64,000 nucleotides of DNA from Terasakiella sp. SH-1 (GCF_004564135.1 NZ_CP038255.1:404501-468500), one strand, 5' to 3'. Counted from the stretch's first letter, positions 40,726 through 50,734 are shown. Made by a program: numbers and translations. The notes: generated by a model from the letters alone, not told the origin.

Positions 40726-41358
40726 TTAGTTTAAGTTGAGTTTTGCTGTTTCACGTACAAGCGCACGATAAAAAATATGGCGACCGATCTTGGCGGTGCG
40801 TGTCATTTTATGGGCCCAGCTTGGGTTGACGTAATCGGCATGATACCACAAGGCATTGGATGTAGGGTCAGTATAGATACCGGCCAGATAGAGGCGGGCC
40901 ACCTGCTGAGCATTGCGCCAGGCTTCCAGTTCTTTCGGGGTATCTGTTTTACCATCGCAATACCAGGAAAACTGACAACGGTGCAGGCGGGCGCTGCGGC
41001 TGTGTTTCACAACACCGCAGATGGTATCGGGGAATTTTTTGTTGGCAACACGGTTCATCGTGACCCCGGCAACAGCCAGTTGACCGTTCAGAGATTCTGA
41101 ACGGGATTCCCAATAGATATTGAGGGCAAGGCACCGTAGTTCGCTGGTATCGACCACCAGGTTATGGGAGGTAATGCTGTTATACTGGCGGGCAAAACTA
41201 TCAGCTTGCGAGGCCGGGCGTTTGTCCTGATGATATTCATCCCAGGGGATAAAGCCTGTAACACCCAAAAAAAGGCATAGACTTACTGTCGTGATTGTCA
41301 GTAGTCGTCCCAAGGGCGTAGCCGTGAGTGATGTCATCGAACGCATGTATCTATCCAC
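40726..41358 (-). CDS. Cell-wall hydrolase, SleB/CwlJ-like
   Basis: A 210-residue protein with an N-terminal membrane anchor or signal (GRLLTITTVSLCLFLGVTGF, about 17-36) and a Hydrolase_2 domain: LRCLALNIYWESRSES with the catalytic Glu, NGQLAVAGVTMNRVANKKFPDTICGVV, CQFSWYCDGK and the HADYVNPSW part. In Gram-negatives such SleB-like enzymes are periplasmic muralytic lysozyme-like hydrolases. ATG at 41358; ATG 41343 (MRSMTS) is an alternative. It has no operon neighbour that suggests a partner. Confidence 0.85.
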   Translation of the reverse strand: MDRYMRSMTSLTATPLGRLLTITTVSLCLFLGVTGFIPWDEYHQDKRPASQADSFARQYNSITSHNLVVDTSELRCLALNIYWESRSESLNGQLAVAGVTMNRVANKKFPDTICGVVKHSRSARLHRCQFSWYCDGKTDTPKELEAWRNAQQVARLYLAGIYTDPTSNALWYHADYVNPSWAHKMTRTAKIGRHIFYRALVRETAKLNLN

Positions 41359-41634
41359 ATCTGTTTCAGTTACAGGTCCGACGATTGGGCAACCAGCACT
41401 TTCAGGTTGATTGCGTCTCAGTTAGGCGTGACCTATTTTTATTTTTCGAAGATCACCAAGGGGTCGGACAGCATTAGCGCCTCTTATGCGCGGGGTAGAT
41501 ATATGAAAAACTGCAGATGAAGTCAAGATTATGTTGCGTTGCAAAAATAGCACAGATTAACCATCTGATATTGCATGATTTTTAAAGTATGCGTAGAGTT
41601 GTCAAGCTTTTAATAATCCTAAACTGCTTGTGTC

Positions 41635-42288
41635 ATGAGTTTTGAATATAACCCTCCGGCCGATTTGCCTGATCCGCTATATATTGATGATTTTATTGTA
41701 GTTGTGAATAAACCTAGTGGATTACTGTCTGTTCCCGGGCGTGCGCTGGAGCATCGCGACTGTTTGGAAACACGCTTAAGGGAGAGTTTTTTCTCGATTC
41801 AAACCGTTCACCGTCTGGATATGGATACATCCGGCGTGATGATTTTTGCACTGCAAAAAGAGGCGCATCGGATTCTGTCCAAACAGTTTGAACTCAAGCA
41901 AACATCCAAGAGCTATGTTTGTCTGGTTGATGGTTATGTGGAGCAAGAGGAAGGAGAAATAAATTTACCGCTGAGGTGTGACTGGCCCAACCGCCCGTTG
42001 CAGATGGTTGATTTTGAACAGGGGAAAAAAGCACAGACTTTTTGGCGTGTATTAGAGCGTTGTGAAGAGGGGATAACGCGGCTTGAATTGACCCCGATTA
42101 CGGGGCGTTCTCATCAATTACGTGTGCATTGTAAGGAGTTGGGACATCCTATTTTAGGCGATCGTTTCTATGCCCCGCAAACCGTTGTCAAAAAAGCAAA
42201 ACGCCTGTGCTTGCATGCCCAGGCGCTTGAAATTTTCCATCCACAGACAGAAGAGATAATGAGGTTTGAATGTTCGGCTGATTTTTAG
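41635..42288 (+). CDS. rluA: RluA-family pseudouridine synthase
   Basis: A 217-residue pseudouridine synthase with the catalytic motif VHRLDMDTSGVMIF (Asp) and the later GRSHQLRVHCKELGHPILGD. The protein lacks an S4 domain, which fits RluA (23S U746 and tRNA U32) rather than RluC or RluD. The substrate cannot be proven from sequence. ATG 41635 is preceded by a weak Shine-Dalgarno. Its stop overlaps the convergent mlaC gene by 4 bp. The 276-bp gap upstream (41359-41634) holds no gene I can support. Confidence 0.9.
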   Translation: MSFEYNPPADLPDPLYIDDFIVVVNKPSGLLSVPGRALEHRDCLETRLRESFFSIQTVHRLDMDTSGVMIFALQKEAHRILSKQFELKQTSKSYVCLVDGYVEQEEGEINLPLRCDWPNRPLQMVDFEQGKKAQTFWRVLERCEEGITRLELTPITGRSHQLRVHCKELGHPILGDRFYAPQTVVKKAKRLCLHAQALEIFHPQTEEIMRFECSADF

Positions 42289-42932
42289 TTTGTTGCTTGA
42301 TCAACACTATCAATCAATTGAGCTGTCTTATTCTTCAGCGCATCAATCAACCCATTGACCTTACCGCCATTGCGTTTGATGACAGAGGCAAATTCAGAAC
42401 GTTGGGTCTGGCTCATGCTTACACCAGCAATGAGAACATCAACAACCTTCAGATTCCCTTCTTTGTTCGCCTTAACACGCCAGTCAACAATGACAGGTTC
42501 ACTGGTTGTGGGGCGATCAATCTTGGAACGTACGATCGCATCTTTGTCATTTTTTGCCATGGATTGGGTGACTTTCAGGGTGATATTTTTCCCTGAGTAA
42601 TCTTTGAAACGGTTGGCGTAGGTGACAATGATGAAATCTTCGAAAAGTTTGAGATATTCTTCTTTTTCCGCAGGTTTCGCCTTTCGCCAATAACGTCCCA
42701 GAACCCATTTGCCAATGGCACGTACATCAAAGCCATCGTTTAAGATCATGCGAAATTCTTTTTGCAGGGCGGCATCATCTTCAATCGTGCGGAAAGAATG
42801 CATGGCTTTGTCAGCCATCGTTTGGACAAAACCCTCAGCCTCTTTGGCAAAATCTTTCGCAATGGCACCTGTTGCATTTAATGTTAAAAATGCAGATAGA
42901 AGGGCAATGGTAAAAAAACGACGTGTCATCAT
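42285..42932 (-). CDS. mlaC: MlaC periplasmic phospholipid shuttle
   Basis: Periplasmic carrier that moves phospholipids between the outer-membrane MlaA complex and the inner-membrane Mla transporter. 215 residues with a signal peptide (TIALLSAFLTLNATGAIAK, cleavage about residue 25). The Tol_Tol_Ttg2 domain is visible: FRMILNDGFDVRAIGKWVLGRYWRKA, FEDFIIVTYANRFKDYSG, VIVDWRVK and VVDVLIAGVSMSQTQRSEFASVI. It is 12 bp after the mlaA stop in an mlaA-mlaC pair; mlaBDEF are not in the window. Confidence 0.93.
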   Translation of the reverse strand: MMTRRFFTIALLSAFLTLNATGAIAKDFAKEAEGFVQTMADKAMHSFRTIEDDAALQKEFRMILNDGFDVRAIGKWVLGRYWRKAKPAEKEEYLKLFEDFIIVTYANRFKDYSGKNITLKVTQSMAKNDKDAIVRSKIDRPTTSEPVIVDWRVKANKEGNLKVVDVLIAGVSMSQTQRSEFASVIKRNGGKVNGLIDALKNKTAQLIDSVDQATN

Positions 42933-42944
42933 TAGGCGTGGTCC

Positions 42945-43751
42945 TTAACGTGCTTCGGTGATTTCTTCATCACCGGGGGCCGGGGCCTCAAAATCAAAGG
43001 ACAGGCTTGGAGCTGCCTTTACTTTCGGCGCATCACTATTCATGATTTCAGCCTGACGGCGTTGCATATAGAAGCTGCGCATGGCAACGTAAGGATCAAG
43101 GGAGTTCTTTTTGATGTCTTCCAGCGCATCATAATAATAAGCACGTGTATCTACAGCACTTACAACAGAGCGGCCAGTGGGGAAGCCATCACGGTTTGTA
43201 TTGTTTGCCCAGGCATTGATCGGGTCTGTGAAATAATCAACGACCAAGCCGACAGTATCACGTGGGCTGGAGGGGCCAAAGATCGGCAGAACAATGTATG
43301 GACCGTCGCCAACACCCCAAACAGCCAGAGTTTGGCCGAAATCTTCGCTGTGTCGTTTAAAGCCCATGTCTTCGGCAGCATCGTTAAAGCCAAGGACACC
43401 AACGGTGGTATTAATGGCAAAACGCGAGGCCGTGTTCAGGGCGCGTTCGCCTTCACCTTGTAAAATATCATTCAGCAGAACAATCGGTGTGCTGAGGTTG
43501 GACAGCATATTGTGAATGCCTTCCTGCACAGGTGGCGGCAGAAATGCACGATAAAGTGTTGCCGCAGGACGCATGAACCAAGTATCGACCAATTCATTGA
43601 AACCATAAACCGCACGGTTTACGCCTTCCAGCGGGTCGTTTACCTCATCAACAGCTTCTGGTTGACTGGCACAGCCTGAGAGAATCACAGCAACAGCAGC
43701 GATTCCACCAAGTTTTTTCATCAAACTTTTTTGCGTCACGGGCTTTGTCAT
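42945..43751 (-). CDS. mlaA: MlaA (VacJ) lipoprotein
   Basis: Outer-membrane lipoprotein removing misplaced phospholipids from the outer leaflet. 268 residues with an N-terminal signal and lipobox (AVILSGC, lipid Cys about residue 27). Conserved VacJ features: DPLEGVNRAVYGFNELVDT, VLGFNDAAEDMGFKRHSEDFGQTLAVWGVGDGPYIVLPIFGPSSPRD (split here as several motifs). The C-terminal about 25 residues are acidic and low complexity (FEAPAPGDEEI). First gene of the mlaA-mlaC operon. A 417-bp gap precedes it (43752-44168), shared with the methionine regulator. Confidence 0.94.
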   Translation of the reverse strand: MTKPVTQKSLMKKLGGIAAVAVILSGCASQPEAVDEVNDPLEGVNRAVYGFNELVDTWFMRPAATLYRAFLPPPVQEGIHNMLSNLSTPIVLLNDILQGEGERALNTASRFAINTTVGVLGFNDAAEDMGFKRHSEDFGQTLAVWGVGDGPYIVLPIFGPSSPRDTVGLVVDYFTDPINAWANNTNRDGFPTGRSVVSAVDTRAYYYDALEDIKKNSLDPYVAMRSFYMQRRQAEIMNSDAPKVKAAPSLSFDFEAPAPGDEEITEAR

Positions 43752-43979
43752 TCTACACCGATTTCTTTTTTGTTTTCGCTTTTCAGTAATAAAGACAATG
43801 ACTTATGGATTTAAATCAAATTGTATCTATTTCTGGGTCCGCACATGTTAATACAAACATTCTGTCTGTTAATATGCAAAACCAATCAATGAACTACCAT
43901 AGCGTAGCTTAAAATACCAGCACTGGAAACAATGAAAAAATCATCACTCCTTTCTGGCTGTTGCACTTTTATCACAGTG

Positions 43980-44098
43980 TTAGGGGGTAACTCATAAAAT
44001 AGCCTTGCCTATATTTCTGGGAAATCCCGTAAAGGACTGGATGTCTACCCTCAAATACATCTCCGCCAAACAAGTCTATTTTATGAGTTACACCCTAA
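43980..44098. mobile_element. MITE-like element with 23-bp terminal inverted repeats
   Basis: The left end 43980-44002 (ttaggggg, then taactcataaaatag) and right end 44076-44098 are reverse complements at 22 of 23 positions. The element is about 119 bp, holds no ORF, and its ends start with TA (TA|GGGGG...CACCC|TA), as expected for TA-targeting elements of the IS630/Tc1 or related kind. No matching transposase is in the window. It lies between mlaA and the methionine regulator, 15 bp upstream of the operator palindrome. The remaining gap (43752-43979) shows nothing I can name. Confidence 0.6.
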
Positions 44099-44113
44099 AT
44101 GACCCTTGCAATC

Positions 44114-44133
44114 ATATAAAGATATGTTTATAT
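44114..44133. promoter_or_regulatory. 20-bp near-palindrome, candidate operator of the methionine operon
   Basis: atataaagatatgtttatat equals its reverse complement at 18 of 20 positions. It lies 35 bp before the start of the ArsR-methyltransferase gene, where an autoregulated ArsR-type repressor would bind. AT-rich ATATAAA/TTTATAT palindromes are typical for ArsR-family sites. The link to SAH sensing is inferred. Confidence 0.6.
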
Positions 44134-44168
44134 CTTAAATCAAGTTACAAGAGGCTAGGTTTTAAGAA

Positions 44169-45095
44169 ATGGACAGGATACTAACAGCGCTGAAAGCTTT
44201 GGGGGAGCCTACGCGTATGCGGGTGATGGCTTTGTGTGCCCAGGGTGATTTGACAGTGTCTGAGCTGGTTCACATTTTAGGTCAAAGTCAGCCGCGTGTA
44301 TCGCGTCACCTTAAGTTGTTGTGTGAAGCTGGTCTGTTACAGCGCTTGCGTGAAGGTAGCTGGGTCTTTCACCGTCTTGCCATAGATCAGGTGGAGGCCG
44401 GGTTTGTGCGCAAGCTGGTCGATTTGATCCCCAAAGAAGATGAGGTTTTATTGCGTGATCGTGAGCGTTTGGAGGAAGTTAAACGTGAGCGGGCGCAAAA
44501 GGCTGCTGATTTCTTTGGTCAAAATGCACAACGTTGGGCAGAAATTCGGGCGTTGCATGCCGATGATAAAGAAGTTGAGACCATTTTGCTTGAAACACTT
44601 GCCCCTGATCAGACGCAAGACTTTCTGGATATTGGGACAGGTACGGGGCGCATGATGGAAGTTTTTTCCCCCCATATCCGTCAGGGATGGGGCATTGATT
44701 TATCTTCTGAGATGCTTTCCATTGCACGGGCCAATCTGGAAGAGGGGGGCTATGGCAATTGTGCGGTTCGTCAAGGTGATATGTATCAGGTGCCCTTTAG
44801 TGCAGAAAGTTTTGACCTGGTGAGTATTTATCAGGTGCTGCATTATACAGATGAACCTTCGCGCGCGATTGCCGAAGCTTCTCGTGTTCTGCGCTCCGGT
44901 GGTAAATTGTCGATCGTCGATTTTGCCCCTCATGAAGAAGAAAATTTACGTAGTGAATATCAGCACCGCCGACTGGGCTTTTCAGAAAGTGAACTGTCCC
45001 TTTTGTGTGAAGAAAGCGGGTTGAGTATTTCCCAAATTTGCCAAATTCCCGGCAACCCCTTAACAGTCACTGTTTGGGTTGCGACGAAACAATAG
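44169..45095 (+). CDS. ArsR-type regulator fused to SAM-dependent methyltransferase (SahR-like)
   Basis: A 308-residue protein: winged-helix ArsR domain about 1-80 (LKALGEPTRMRVMALC, LTVSELVHILGQSQPRVSRHLKLLCEAGLLQ) and a class I methyltransferase-like domain about 110-305 (FLDIGTGTGRMMEVF SAM loop, GIDLSSEMLSIARAN, VLRSGGKLSIVDFAPH). It lacks the CxC metal site of metal-sensing ArsR proteins. Such fusions sit ahead of metF/metH in many alphaproteobacteria and are thought to sense SAM or SAH; I infer that here from context. Starts at ATG 44169, 35 bp after the candidate operator. metF follows 51 bp (or 24 bp) downstream. Confidence 0.87.
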   Translation: MDRILTALKALGEPTRMRVMALCAQGDLTVSELVHILGQSQPRVSRHLKLLCEAGLLQRLREGSWVFHRLAIDQVEAGFVRKLVDLIPKEDEVLLRDRERLEEVKRERAQKAADFFGQNAQRWAEIRALHADDKEVETILLETLAPDQTQDFLDIGTGTGRMMEVFSPHIRQGWGIDLSSEMLSIARANLEEGGYGNCAVRQGDMYQVPFSAESFDLVSIYQVLHYTDEPSRAIAEASRVLRSGGKLSIVDFAPHEEENLRSEYQHRRLGFSESELSLLCEESGLSISQICQIPGNPLTVTVWVATKQ

Positions 45096-45146
45096 ATACA
45101 AACTGATGATGAAATCTGCATGTCAGCAGATGATGGAGAAAATAAA

Positions 45147-46067
45147 GTGACGATTAAAGAAGAACAACAAGCCATCCTCAAAGGATTGCCTGTGGCCGCC
45201 CCGCTTCCCAATGATGTGAATGTGTCTTTTGAATTTTTCCCGCCGAAAACGGAAAAGATGGAAGAAACCCTTTGGGCATCGTTGAAACGTTTGGAACCAC
45301 TGAACCCGCAGTTTGTCTCTGTGACTTACGGGGCTGGCGGGACAACACGTGAGCGTACCCATAATACGGTTGTCGGGATTCAAAAAGAAACCTCCATGAC
45401 CGCAGCTGCGCACCTGACGTGCGTTGGCTCTTCAAAGGCTGAAATTGACGAAATTGCTGATCGTTACTGGGAAGAAGGTATCCGTCATATTGTGGCGTTG
45501 CGTGGCGACCCGGCAGAAGGCGATAATATTTATAAGCCGCATCCTGATGGCTATGCCTATGCTGTGGACTTGATTGAAGGGCTGAAAAAACGTCATGATT
45601 TTGACATCAGCACAGCAGGTTATCCCGAAACACATCCAGAAGCACCAAGCGCACAGTTTGATCTGGATTATTTGAAAAAGAAAGTGGATGCCGGGGCTGA
45701 CCGTGTTATCACGCAATATTTCTTTGAAGCTGAAACCTTCTTGCGCTATCGCGACAAAGCAGCCGCCGCTGGCGTGAATGTGCCGATCATTCCAGGCATT
45801 TTGCCTGTGACCAACTTTAAGCAAGTCTTGAAAATGTCTGAGATGTGCCAGACAAATGTGCCCGCATGGCTGGCTGATTTGTTTAATGGTTTGGATGATG
45901 AACCTGAAACACGCAAATTATTGGCCGCAACGGTGACGTCAGAGCTGTGCCGCGTGCTTCACGCCAATGGTGTGAAAGACTTCCACTTCTATACTTTGAA
46001 CCGTGCAGATTTGACCTTTGCCTTCTGCCATATTCTGGGTGTTCGCCCGAAAGGAGCCCAATCATGA
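45147..46067 (+). CDS. metF: Methylenetetrahydrofolate reductase
   Basis: FAD enzyme making 5-methyl-THF, the methyl donor for MetH. TIM-barrel motifs: [57 protein letters not shown] and [14 protein letters not shown], and [11 protein letters not shown] at the end. The frame starts at ATG 45120, but GTG 45147 (VTIKEEQQ) has ggag 8 bp upstream and looks better; about 306 residues. Its TGA overlaps the ATG of the next gene (ATGA), so the two are translationally coupled. Second gene of the methionine operon. Confidence 0.95.
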   Translation: MTIKEEQQAILKGLPVAAPLPNDVNVSFEFFPPKTEKMEETLWASLKRLEPLNPQFVSVTYGAGGTTRERTHNTVVGIQKETSMTAAAHLTCVGSSKAEIDEIADRYWEEGIRHIVALRGDPAEGDNIYKPHPDGYAYAVDLIEGLKKRHDFDISTAGYPETHPEAPSAQFDLDYLKKKVDAGADRVITQYFFEAETFLRYRDKAAAAGVNVPIIPGILPVTNFKQVLKMSEMCQTNVPAWLADLFNGLDDEPETRKLLAATVTSELCRVLHANGVKDFHFYTLNRADLTFAFCHILGVRPKGAQS

Positions 46068-47131
46068 CCACACGTGATGATCGTCTGGCCTATCTGAAAT
46101 CAGAAGCCGAAAAACGTATTCTCATTCTGGATGGGGCCATGGGCACCATGATCCAGCGCTATGGGCTGACAGAGGCTGACTACCGTGGGGAGCGTTGTGC
46201 CGATTGGGGGCAGGATGTGAAGGGCAATAATGATTTGCTGTCTATCACCAAGCCGGAAGTCATCAAGGAAATTCACCGTGAATATCTTGAGGCCGGGGCA
46301 GATATTCTGGGCACCAATACATTTTCTTCCACAACGATTGCACAAGCTGATTACGCCATGGAAGAACTGGCTTATGAAATGAATGTGGAAAGTGCGCGTA
46401 TCGCCCGTGAAGTAGCGGACGAAATGACGGCAAAAACACCGGATCGCCCGCGCTTGGTTGCAGGTGCGATGGGGCCAACAAACCGGACAGCCTCTATTTC
46501 CCCGGATGTGAATGATCCGGGCTATCGCAATGTCTCTTTTGATGAACTGCGTTTGGCCTATCGTTCAGCTGCCAAGGGCTTGCTTGAAGGCGGCGCAGAC
46601 CTCCTGATCGTGGAAACCATCTTTGACACGCTCAATGCCAAGGCTGCGCTTTTTGCTATTGAGGAATTGTTTGATGAGCAAGGCTGGTCTGTACCGATCA
46701 TGATTTCCGGGACATTGACGGATGCGTCTGGTCGTACCCTGTCCGGTCAAACAGCAGAAGCTTTCTGGAATTCCGTTCGTCATGTGAAGCCGTTTTCTGT
46801 GGGGTTAAACTGTGCCTTGGGCGCTGATTTGATGCGCCCGCATATCGCAGCCCTGTCTGCTGTGGCTGATACCCATGTGTCGACTTATCCAAATGCCGGT
46901 TTGCCCAATGAGATGGGTGGCTATGATGAAACACCGGAAGAAATGGGTGAGGCTTTGAAAGAATGGGCTGAGAGTGGGCTGATTAATATTGTCGGTGGTT
47001 GCTGTGGTACGAGCCCAACGCATATTAAAATCATTGCCGATTCTGTTGCGGGCGTAACGCCACGTCCGGTGCCGGAGCTGGATGCCAAAATGCGCCTGTC
47101 CGGTCTTGAGCCGTTTAACATTGCGTCCTGA
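46064..47131 (+). CDS. metH: Cobalamin-dependent methionine synthase, homocysteine-binding half
   Basis: The N-terminal homocysteine S-methyltransferase domain of MetH as a separate 355-residue protein. [57 protein letters not shown] and the zinc cysteines (GLNCALG, then VGGCCGTSP) are all present. ATG 46064 has aaggag 6 bp upstream; a longer upstream frame only overlaps metF. The remaining MetH domains are encoded by the next gene, 8-14 bp downstream. A split MetH is a normal, known arrangement in some bacteria, with separate ribosome sites and no sign of a frameshift. Must act with the second half. Confidence 0.93.
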   Translation: MTTRDDRLAYLKSEAEKRILILDGAMGTMIQRYGLTEADYRGERCADWGQDVKGNNDLLSITKPEVIKEIHREYLEAGADILGTNTFSSTTIAQADYAMEELAYEMNVESARIAREVADEMTAKTPDRPRLVAGAMGPTNRTASISPDVNDPGYRNVSFDELRLAYRSAAKGLLEGGADLLIVETIFDTLNAKAALFAIEELFDEQGWSVPIMISGTLTDASGRTLSGQTAEAFWNSVRHVKPFSVGLNCALGADLMRPHIAALSAVADTHVSTYPNAGLPNEMGGYDETPEEMGEALKEWAESGLINIVGGCCGTSPTHIKIIADSVAGVTPRPVPELDAKMRLSGLEPFNIAS

Positions 47132-47145
47132 CAGAGAGAGTGAAA

Positions 47146-49785
47146 ATGACAAATCAACAAGCAACATTTATCAATGTCGGTGAGCGTACAAACGTTGCAG
47201 GCTCAGCCAAGTTTAAACGATTGATCGCAGAAGAGCAGTATGACGAAGCCTTGAGTGTGGCTTTGCAACAAGTGGAAAACGGGGCCAATATCATTGATAT
47301 CAACATGGATGACGCCATGATTGATAGCGAAAAAGCCATGGTGCGTTTTCTGAACCTGATTGCGGCAGAACCTGAAATCGCACGTGTGCCGATTATGGTC
47401 GATAGTTCAAAATGGTCTGTGATTGAAGCGGGCTTGCAATGTGTACAGGGCAAGGCGGTTGTAAACTCTATCTCCTTAAAAGAAGGCAAAGAGCAATTCG
47501 TTGAACAGGCCAAGAAGATTAAACGCTATGGTGCGGCTGTAGTCGTCATGGCTTTTGATGAAAAAGGCCAGGCTGATACCAAAGACCGCAAGGTGGAAAT
47601 CTGTAAAAACTCTTATGATATTCTGGTCAATGAAGTAGGTTTTCCCCCCGAAGACATCATTTTTGACCCCAATATCTTTGCGGTTGCCACAGGGATTGAA
47701 GAACACGATAACTATGCGGTGGATTTCATTGAGGCTGCGCGCATTATTCGTCGTGATTGCCCCCATTGTCATATCTCTGGCGGTCTGTCCAACGTGTCCT
47801 TCTCGTTTCGTGGCAATAATCCGGTTCGTGAAGCTATGCATTCGGTCTTTTTGTATCATGCCATTCAGGCAGGTATGGATATGGGCATCGTGAACCCGGC
47901 CCAGCTGGAAGTCTATGATGAAATTCCGGCAGAACTGCGTGAGCGTGTGGAAGATGTGATCTTGAACAAACGCTCTGATGCGACAGACCGTTTGTTGGAA
48001 GTTGCCGACAAATATAAAGAAAAAGGCGGGTCTAAAGCCGCCACTGTTGATCTGTCCTGGCGTGAAAAACCTGTGGCTGAACGCTTGTCTTTTGCGCTGG
48101 TCAAGGGCATTGATCAGTTTATTGAAGAAGACACCGAAGCGGCACGTCAAATGTTTGACAAGCCGATTGAGGTGATTGAAGGCCCTTTGATGGACGGCAT
48201 GAATGTGGTCGGTGATCTGTTTGGTGCAGGTAAAATGTTCCTGCCTCAAGTGGTGAAATCTGCTCGTGTGATGAAAAAGGCGGTGGCCTACCTGATGCCG
48301 TTTATTGAAGATGGCAAGGAAGCGGGGTCTGAGACGGCGGGTAAAGTCTTGCTCGCCACGGTAAAGGGCGATGTCCACGATATCGGTAAAAATATCGTTG
48401 GTGTGGTTCTGCAGTGTAACAACTTCGAAGTGATTGATCTGGGCGTGATGGTCCCGACAGAGAAAATCCTTGAAGAAGCACAGAAGCACAATGTGGATAT
48501 CATCGGGCTGTCCGGTTTGATCACCCCATCACTGGAAGAAATGGTCAATGTGGCGCGTGAAATGAAGCGTCTGGACATGAATATCCCGCTGCTGGTTGGT
48601 GGGGCGACCACCTCCAAGGTGCATACGGCAGTGAAGATTGATCCGTCTTATGAACATCCGACGGTTCATGTGCTGGATGCGTCGCGCGCCGTGGGTGTCT
48701 GTTCCAACCTTCTATCTGAAACCCGGCGTGACGGTTTTGTTGCCAACCTGGCCGAAGAATATGAACAGACCCGAATTGCACGGGCGAAAAAGCAAAAAAG
48801 TGGCAACAAGATTTCTCTGGATGATGCGCGTAAAGCCAAGCAGCCGATTGATTGGGATAACTTCAAGGCGGTGAAACCCAGCTTCTTAGGCACGAAAACT
48901 TTTGACGAGTATCCGCTGGATGATCTGGTGGAACGTATCGACTGGACACCGTTCTTCCGCACATGGGAATTGGCTGGGACATATCCGAAGATTTTGGATG
49001 ATAAGGTCGTGGGGGAAGAGGCAACCAAGCTGTTTGCTGATGCTCAAGAGATGCTGAAACAAATCATTTCTGAAAAATGGCTGACAGCCAAGGCTGTGAT
49101 TGGTTTCTGGCCGGCGAACTCAACACCGGATGACAGCATTCGTTTGTTTAAGGATGAAGGCCGTTCAGAAGATTTGGCCCGCTTCCATATGGTGCGCCAG
49201 CAAATCCCGAAAGCCGAAGGGCGTTATGATAACTGTCTGGCTGATTATATCGCCCCAGAAGGTGATGATTATATCGGTGGTTTCGCAGTGACAACAGGTC
49301 ATGGCATTGAAAGCAAGCTGGCTGAATTTGATGCGGCTCATGATGATTATCGTTCCATTATGTTGAAAGCCTTGGCTGATCGTCTGGCCGAAGCTTTTGC
49401 AGAACGGATGCATGAACGGGTGCGCAAAGAATTTTGGGGTTATGCCTCTGATGAAACGCTGGATAATGAAGCTTTGATCAAGGAAGCTTATACAGGTATC
49501 CGTCCAGCACCGGGCTATCCGGCGTGTCCTGAACATTCTGAAAAGGAAATCTTGTTCAAGCTGCTGGATGCGCAAGCCCAGGCAGGTATTGAACTGACCG
49601 AAGGGTATGCCATGATGCCAACAGCGGCTGTATCCGGTTTCTATTTCGCCCATCCAGAAGCGAAATATTTCGGGGTAGGCCGGGTTGAAAAAGATCAGGT
49701 GGAAGATTACGCCCGACGCAAGGATATCAACCTTGCACAGGCAGAAAGACTTCTGAGCCCTGTTTTGGGATATGATCCAAAATAA
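47146..49785 (+). CDS. metH: Cobalamin-dependent methionine synthase, pterin/B12/activation half
   Basis: The remaining MetH domains, about 879 residues: pterin-binding ([41 protein letters not shown]), B12 cap helices ([25 protein letters not shown]), Rossmann B12 domain ([14 protein letters not shown]; His is the lower cobalt ligand, then [11 protein letters not shown] and [11 protein letters not shown]) and SAM-dependent activation domain ([31 protein letters not shown]). ATG 47146 is favoured; GTG 47140 is also in frame. Last gene of the operon, followed by a terminator. Needs B12; no riboswitch was recognised upstream. Confidence 0.96.
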   Translation: MTNQQATFINVGERTNVAGSAKFKRLIAEEQYDEALSVALQQVENGANIIDINMDDAMIDSEKAMVRFLNLIAAEPEIARVPIMVDSSKWSVIEAGLQCVQGKAVVNSISLKEGKEQFVEQAKKIKRYGAAVVVMAFDEKGQADTKDRKVEICKNSYDILVNEVGFPPEDIIFDPNIFAVATGIEEHDNYAVDFIEAARIIRRDCPHCHISGGLSNVSFSFRGNNPVREAMHSVFLYHAIQAGMDMGIVNPAQLEVYDEIPAELRERVEDVILNKRSDATDRLLEVADKYKEKGGSKAATVDLSWREKPVAERLSFALVKGIDQFIEEDTEAARQMFDKPIEVIEGPLMDGMNVVGDLFGAGKMFLPQVVKSARVMKKAVAYLMPFIEDGKEAGSETAGKVLLATVKGDVHDIGKNIVGVVLQCNNFEVIDLGVMVPTEKILEEAQKHNVDIIGLSGLITPSLEEMVNVAREMKRLDMNIPLLVGGATTSKVHTAVKIDPSYEHPTVHVLDASRAVGVCSNLLSETRRDGFVANLAEEYEQTRIARAKKQKSGNKISLDDARKAKQPIDWDNFKAVKPSFLGTKTFDEYPLDDLVERIDWTPFFRTWELAGTYPKILDDKVVGEEATKLFADAQEMLKQIISEKWLTAKAVIGFWPANSTPDDSIRLFKDEGRSEDLARFHMVRQQIPKAEGRYDNCLADYIAPEGDDYIGGFAVTTGHGIESKLAEFDAAHDDYRSIMLKALADRLAEAFAERMHERVRKEFWGYASDETLDNEALIKEAYTGIRPAPGYPACPEHSEKEILFKLLDAQAQAGIELTEGYAMMPTAAVSGFYFAHPEAKYFGVGRVEKDQVEDYARRKDINLAQAERLLSPVLGYDPK

Positions 49786-49790
49786 ATGAT

Positions 49791-49821
49791 AAAAGCCCCG
49801 GCCCTGTTGGTCGGGGTTTTT
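49791..49821 (+). terminator. Terminator of the methionine operon
   Basis: Stem ccccggcc (49796-49803) pairs with ggtcgggg (49809-49816), one G-T pair, 5-nt loop, followed by ttttt. It lies 10 bp after the metH stop and 15 bp before the convergent gene's stop. Confidence 0.85.
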
Positions 49822-49830
49822 GCTTTATGT

Positions 49831-50730
49831 TTATATCTTTACTGCGGCGCGGACTTTATTGCCGCAGCCGATATATTCCAGCTCGTCAAAAGACAGTTTT
49901 TTGGCCATGGCGATGCCGCGACCGTGGGCATCGAAAATGCGACAGGGGTCAATCTCCAGATAGTCATTGGAGCGAAAGCCCTTGCCCTTATCCGTGATGA
50001 AAAGCTCAAGCTTGTCCTTGCCGCGCATCAGTTTCACGTCAACCGTCTTTTTTATATTTTCCGGCAGGTTTTGACGGCGATCAATCTCGCTTTGCCATTG
50101 ACCCGTAGCGAGAAGCTCACTTTTTTGGTGATAATCCAGTGCCAGATTGCCATGTTCAATCGCATTGGTCAGCAGTTCATGAATGCCCAGATAAACCCGA
50201 TCAGGATCAGGGAAGCTACAACTGAGCAGGTTCGCCAGTTTCTGAGCATCATCAAGTGTACGAATGACAAAACGGGCGGCTTCGGTAAATTTCATCCCCA
50301 GACGGGCCTGGGCGTGTTTGAAGTCATTATGTTCATTTTGTTCTTTATGGCTTTTGGCTGAAATCACAAGGGAACGGACGATTTTTTTGTCTGTGGATTT
50401 ATCCAGAAAATAATACGCCCCGGCGGCTAAAGCTTCGCTGACAAAAGTAATGTTGTGATTGTCGGTTTTAATAATGATCGGCAGGTGGAGAAAACGCTCA
50501 TCGGCCTTGATGGTTCTCAGGCAGTCTAGACCGGATTGTTCTTCTGAGAGATCAAGATCAATGATCAAGACATCATAATGGTCCGGCCTTTTATGAAGGC
50601 TTTCCAGAACCAAGGCTGGGTCATCCTTGAAGTCCAGCATGATATTGTCATCAACCAGATGATCTGCCAGCAAGCTTCGGGCATAAGGGTCCGTATCAAT
50701 GAGGAGGACTTTTATTTTTGTTTGAGGCAT
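49831..50730 (-). CDS. Response regulator with serine-kinase-like ATPase domain (REC-HATPase)
   Basis: A 299-residue two-domain protein. Residues about 7-125 are a receiver (VLLIDTDPYARS, VLIIDLDLSEEQSGLD, FLDKSTDKK). Residues about 150-299 are an RsbW/SpoIIAB-type HATPase (VYLGIHELLTNAIEHGNL as N-box, LFITDKGKGF, HGRGIAMAKKLS). The family acts as anti-sigma factor or switch kinase, or as regulated phosphorelay output. No sigma factor, STAS protein or PP2C phosphatase gene is beside it. The lipoprotein gene upstream ends 5 bp before its start, so the two are cotranscribed. Confidence 0.87.
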   Translation of the reverse strand: MPQTKIKVLLIDTDPYARSLLADHLVDDNIMLDFKDDPALVLESLHKRPDHYDVLIIDLDLSEEQSGLDCLRTIKADERFLHLPIIIKTDNHNITFVSEALAAGAYYFLDKSTDKKIVRSLVISAKSHKEQNEHNDFKHAQARLGMKFTEAARFVIRTLDDAQKLANLLSCSFPDPDRVYLGIHELLTNAIEHGNLALDYHQKSELLATGQWQSEIDRRQNLPENIKKTVDVKLMRGKDKLELFITDKGKGFRSNDYLEIDPCRIFDAHGRGIAMAKKLSFDELEYIGCGNKVRAAVKI

Positions 50731-50734
50731 TTTT

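Noticed and set aside
41359-41634. Possible RNA gene in the 276-bp gap before rluA
   Set aside because: I could not fold a convincing cloverleaf or known RNA and saw no matching conserved motifs. I see nothing supportable here.
45947-46063. Longer N-terminus for the homocysteine-binding MetH half
   Set aside because: These 39 codons lie inside metF in another frame and are Cys/Arg-rich. ATG 46064 has aaggag upstream and gives the family N-terminus.
47120-47150. Frameshift breaking metH
   Set aside because: The two halves end and start cleanly, each with a ribosome site and complete domain borders. A split gene explains it better.
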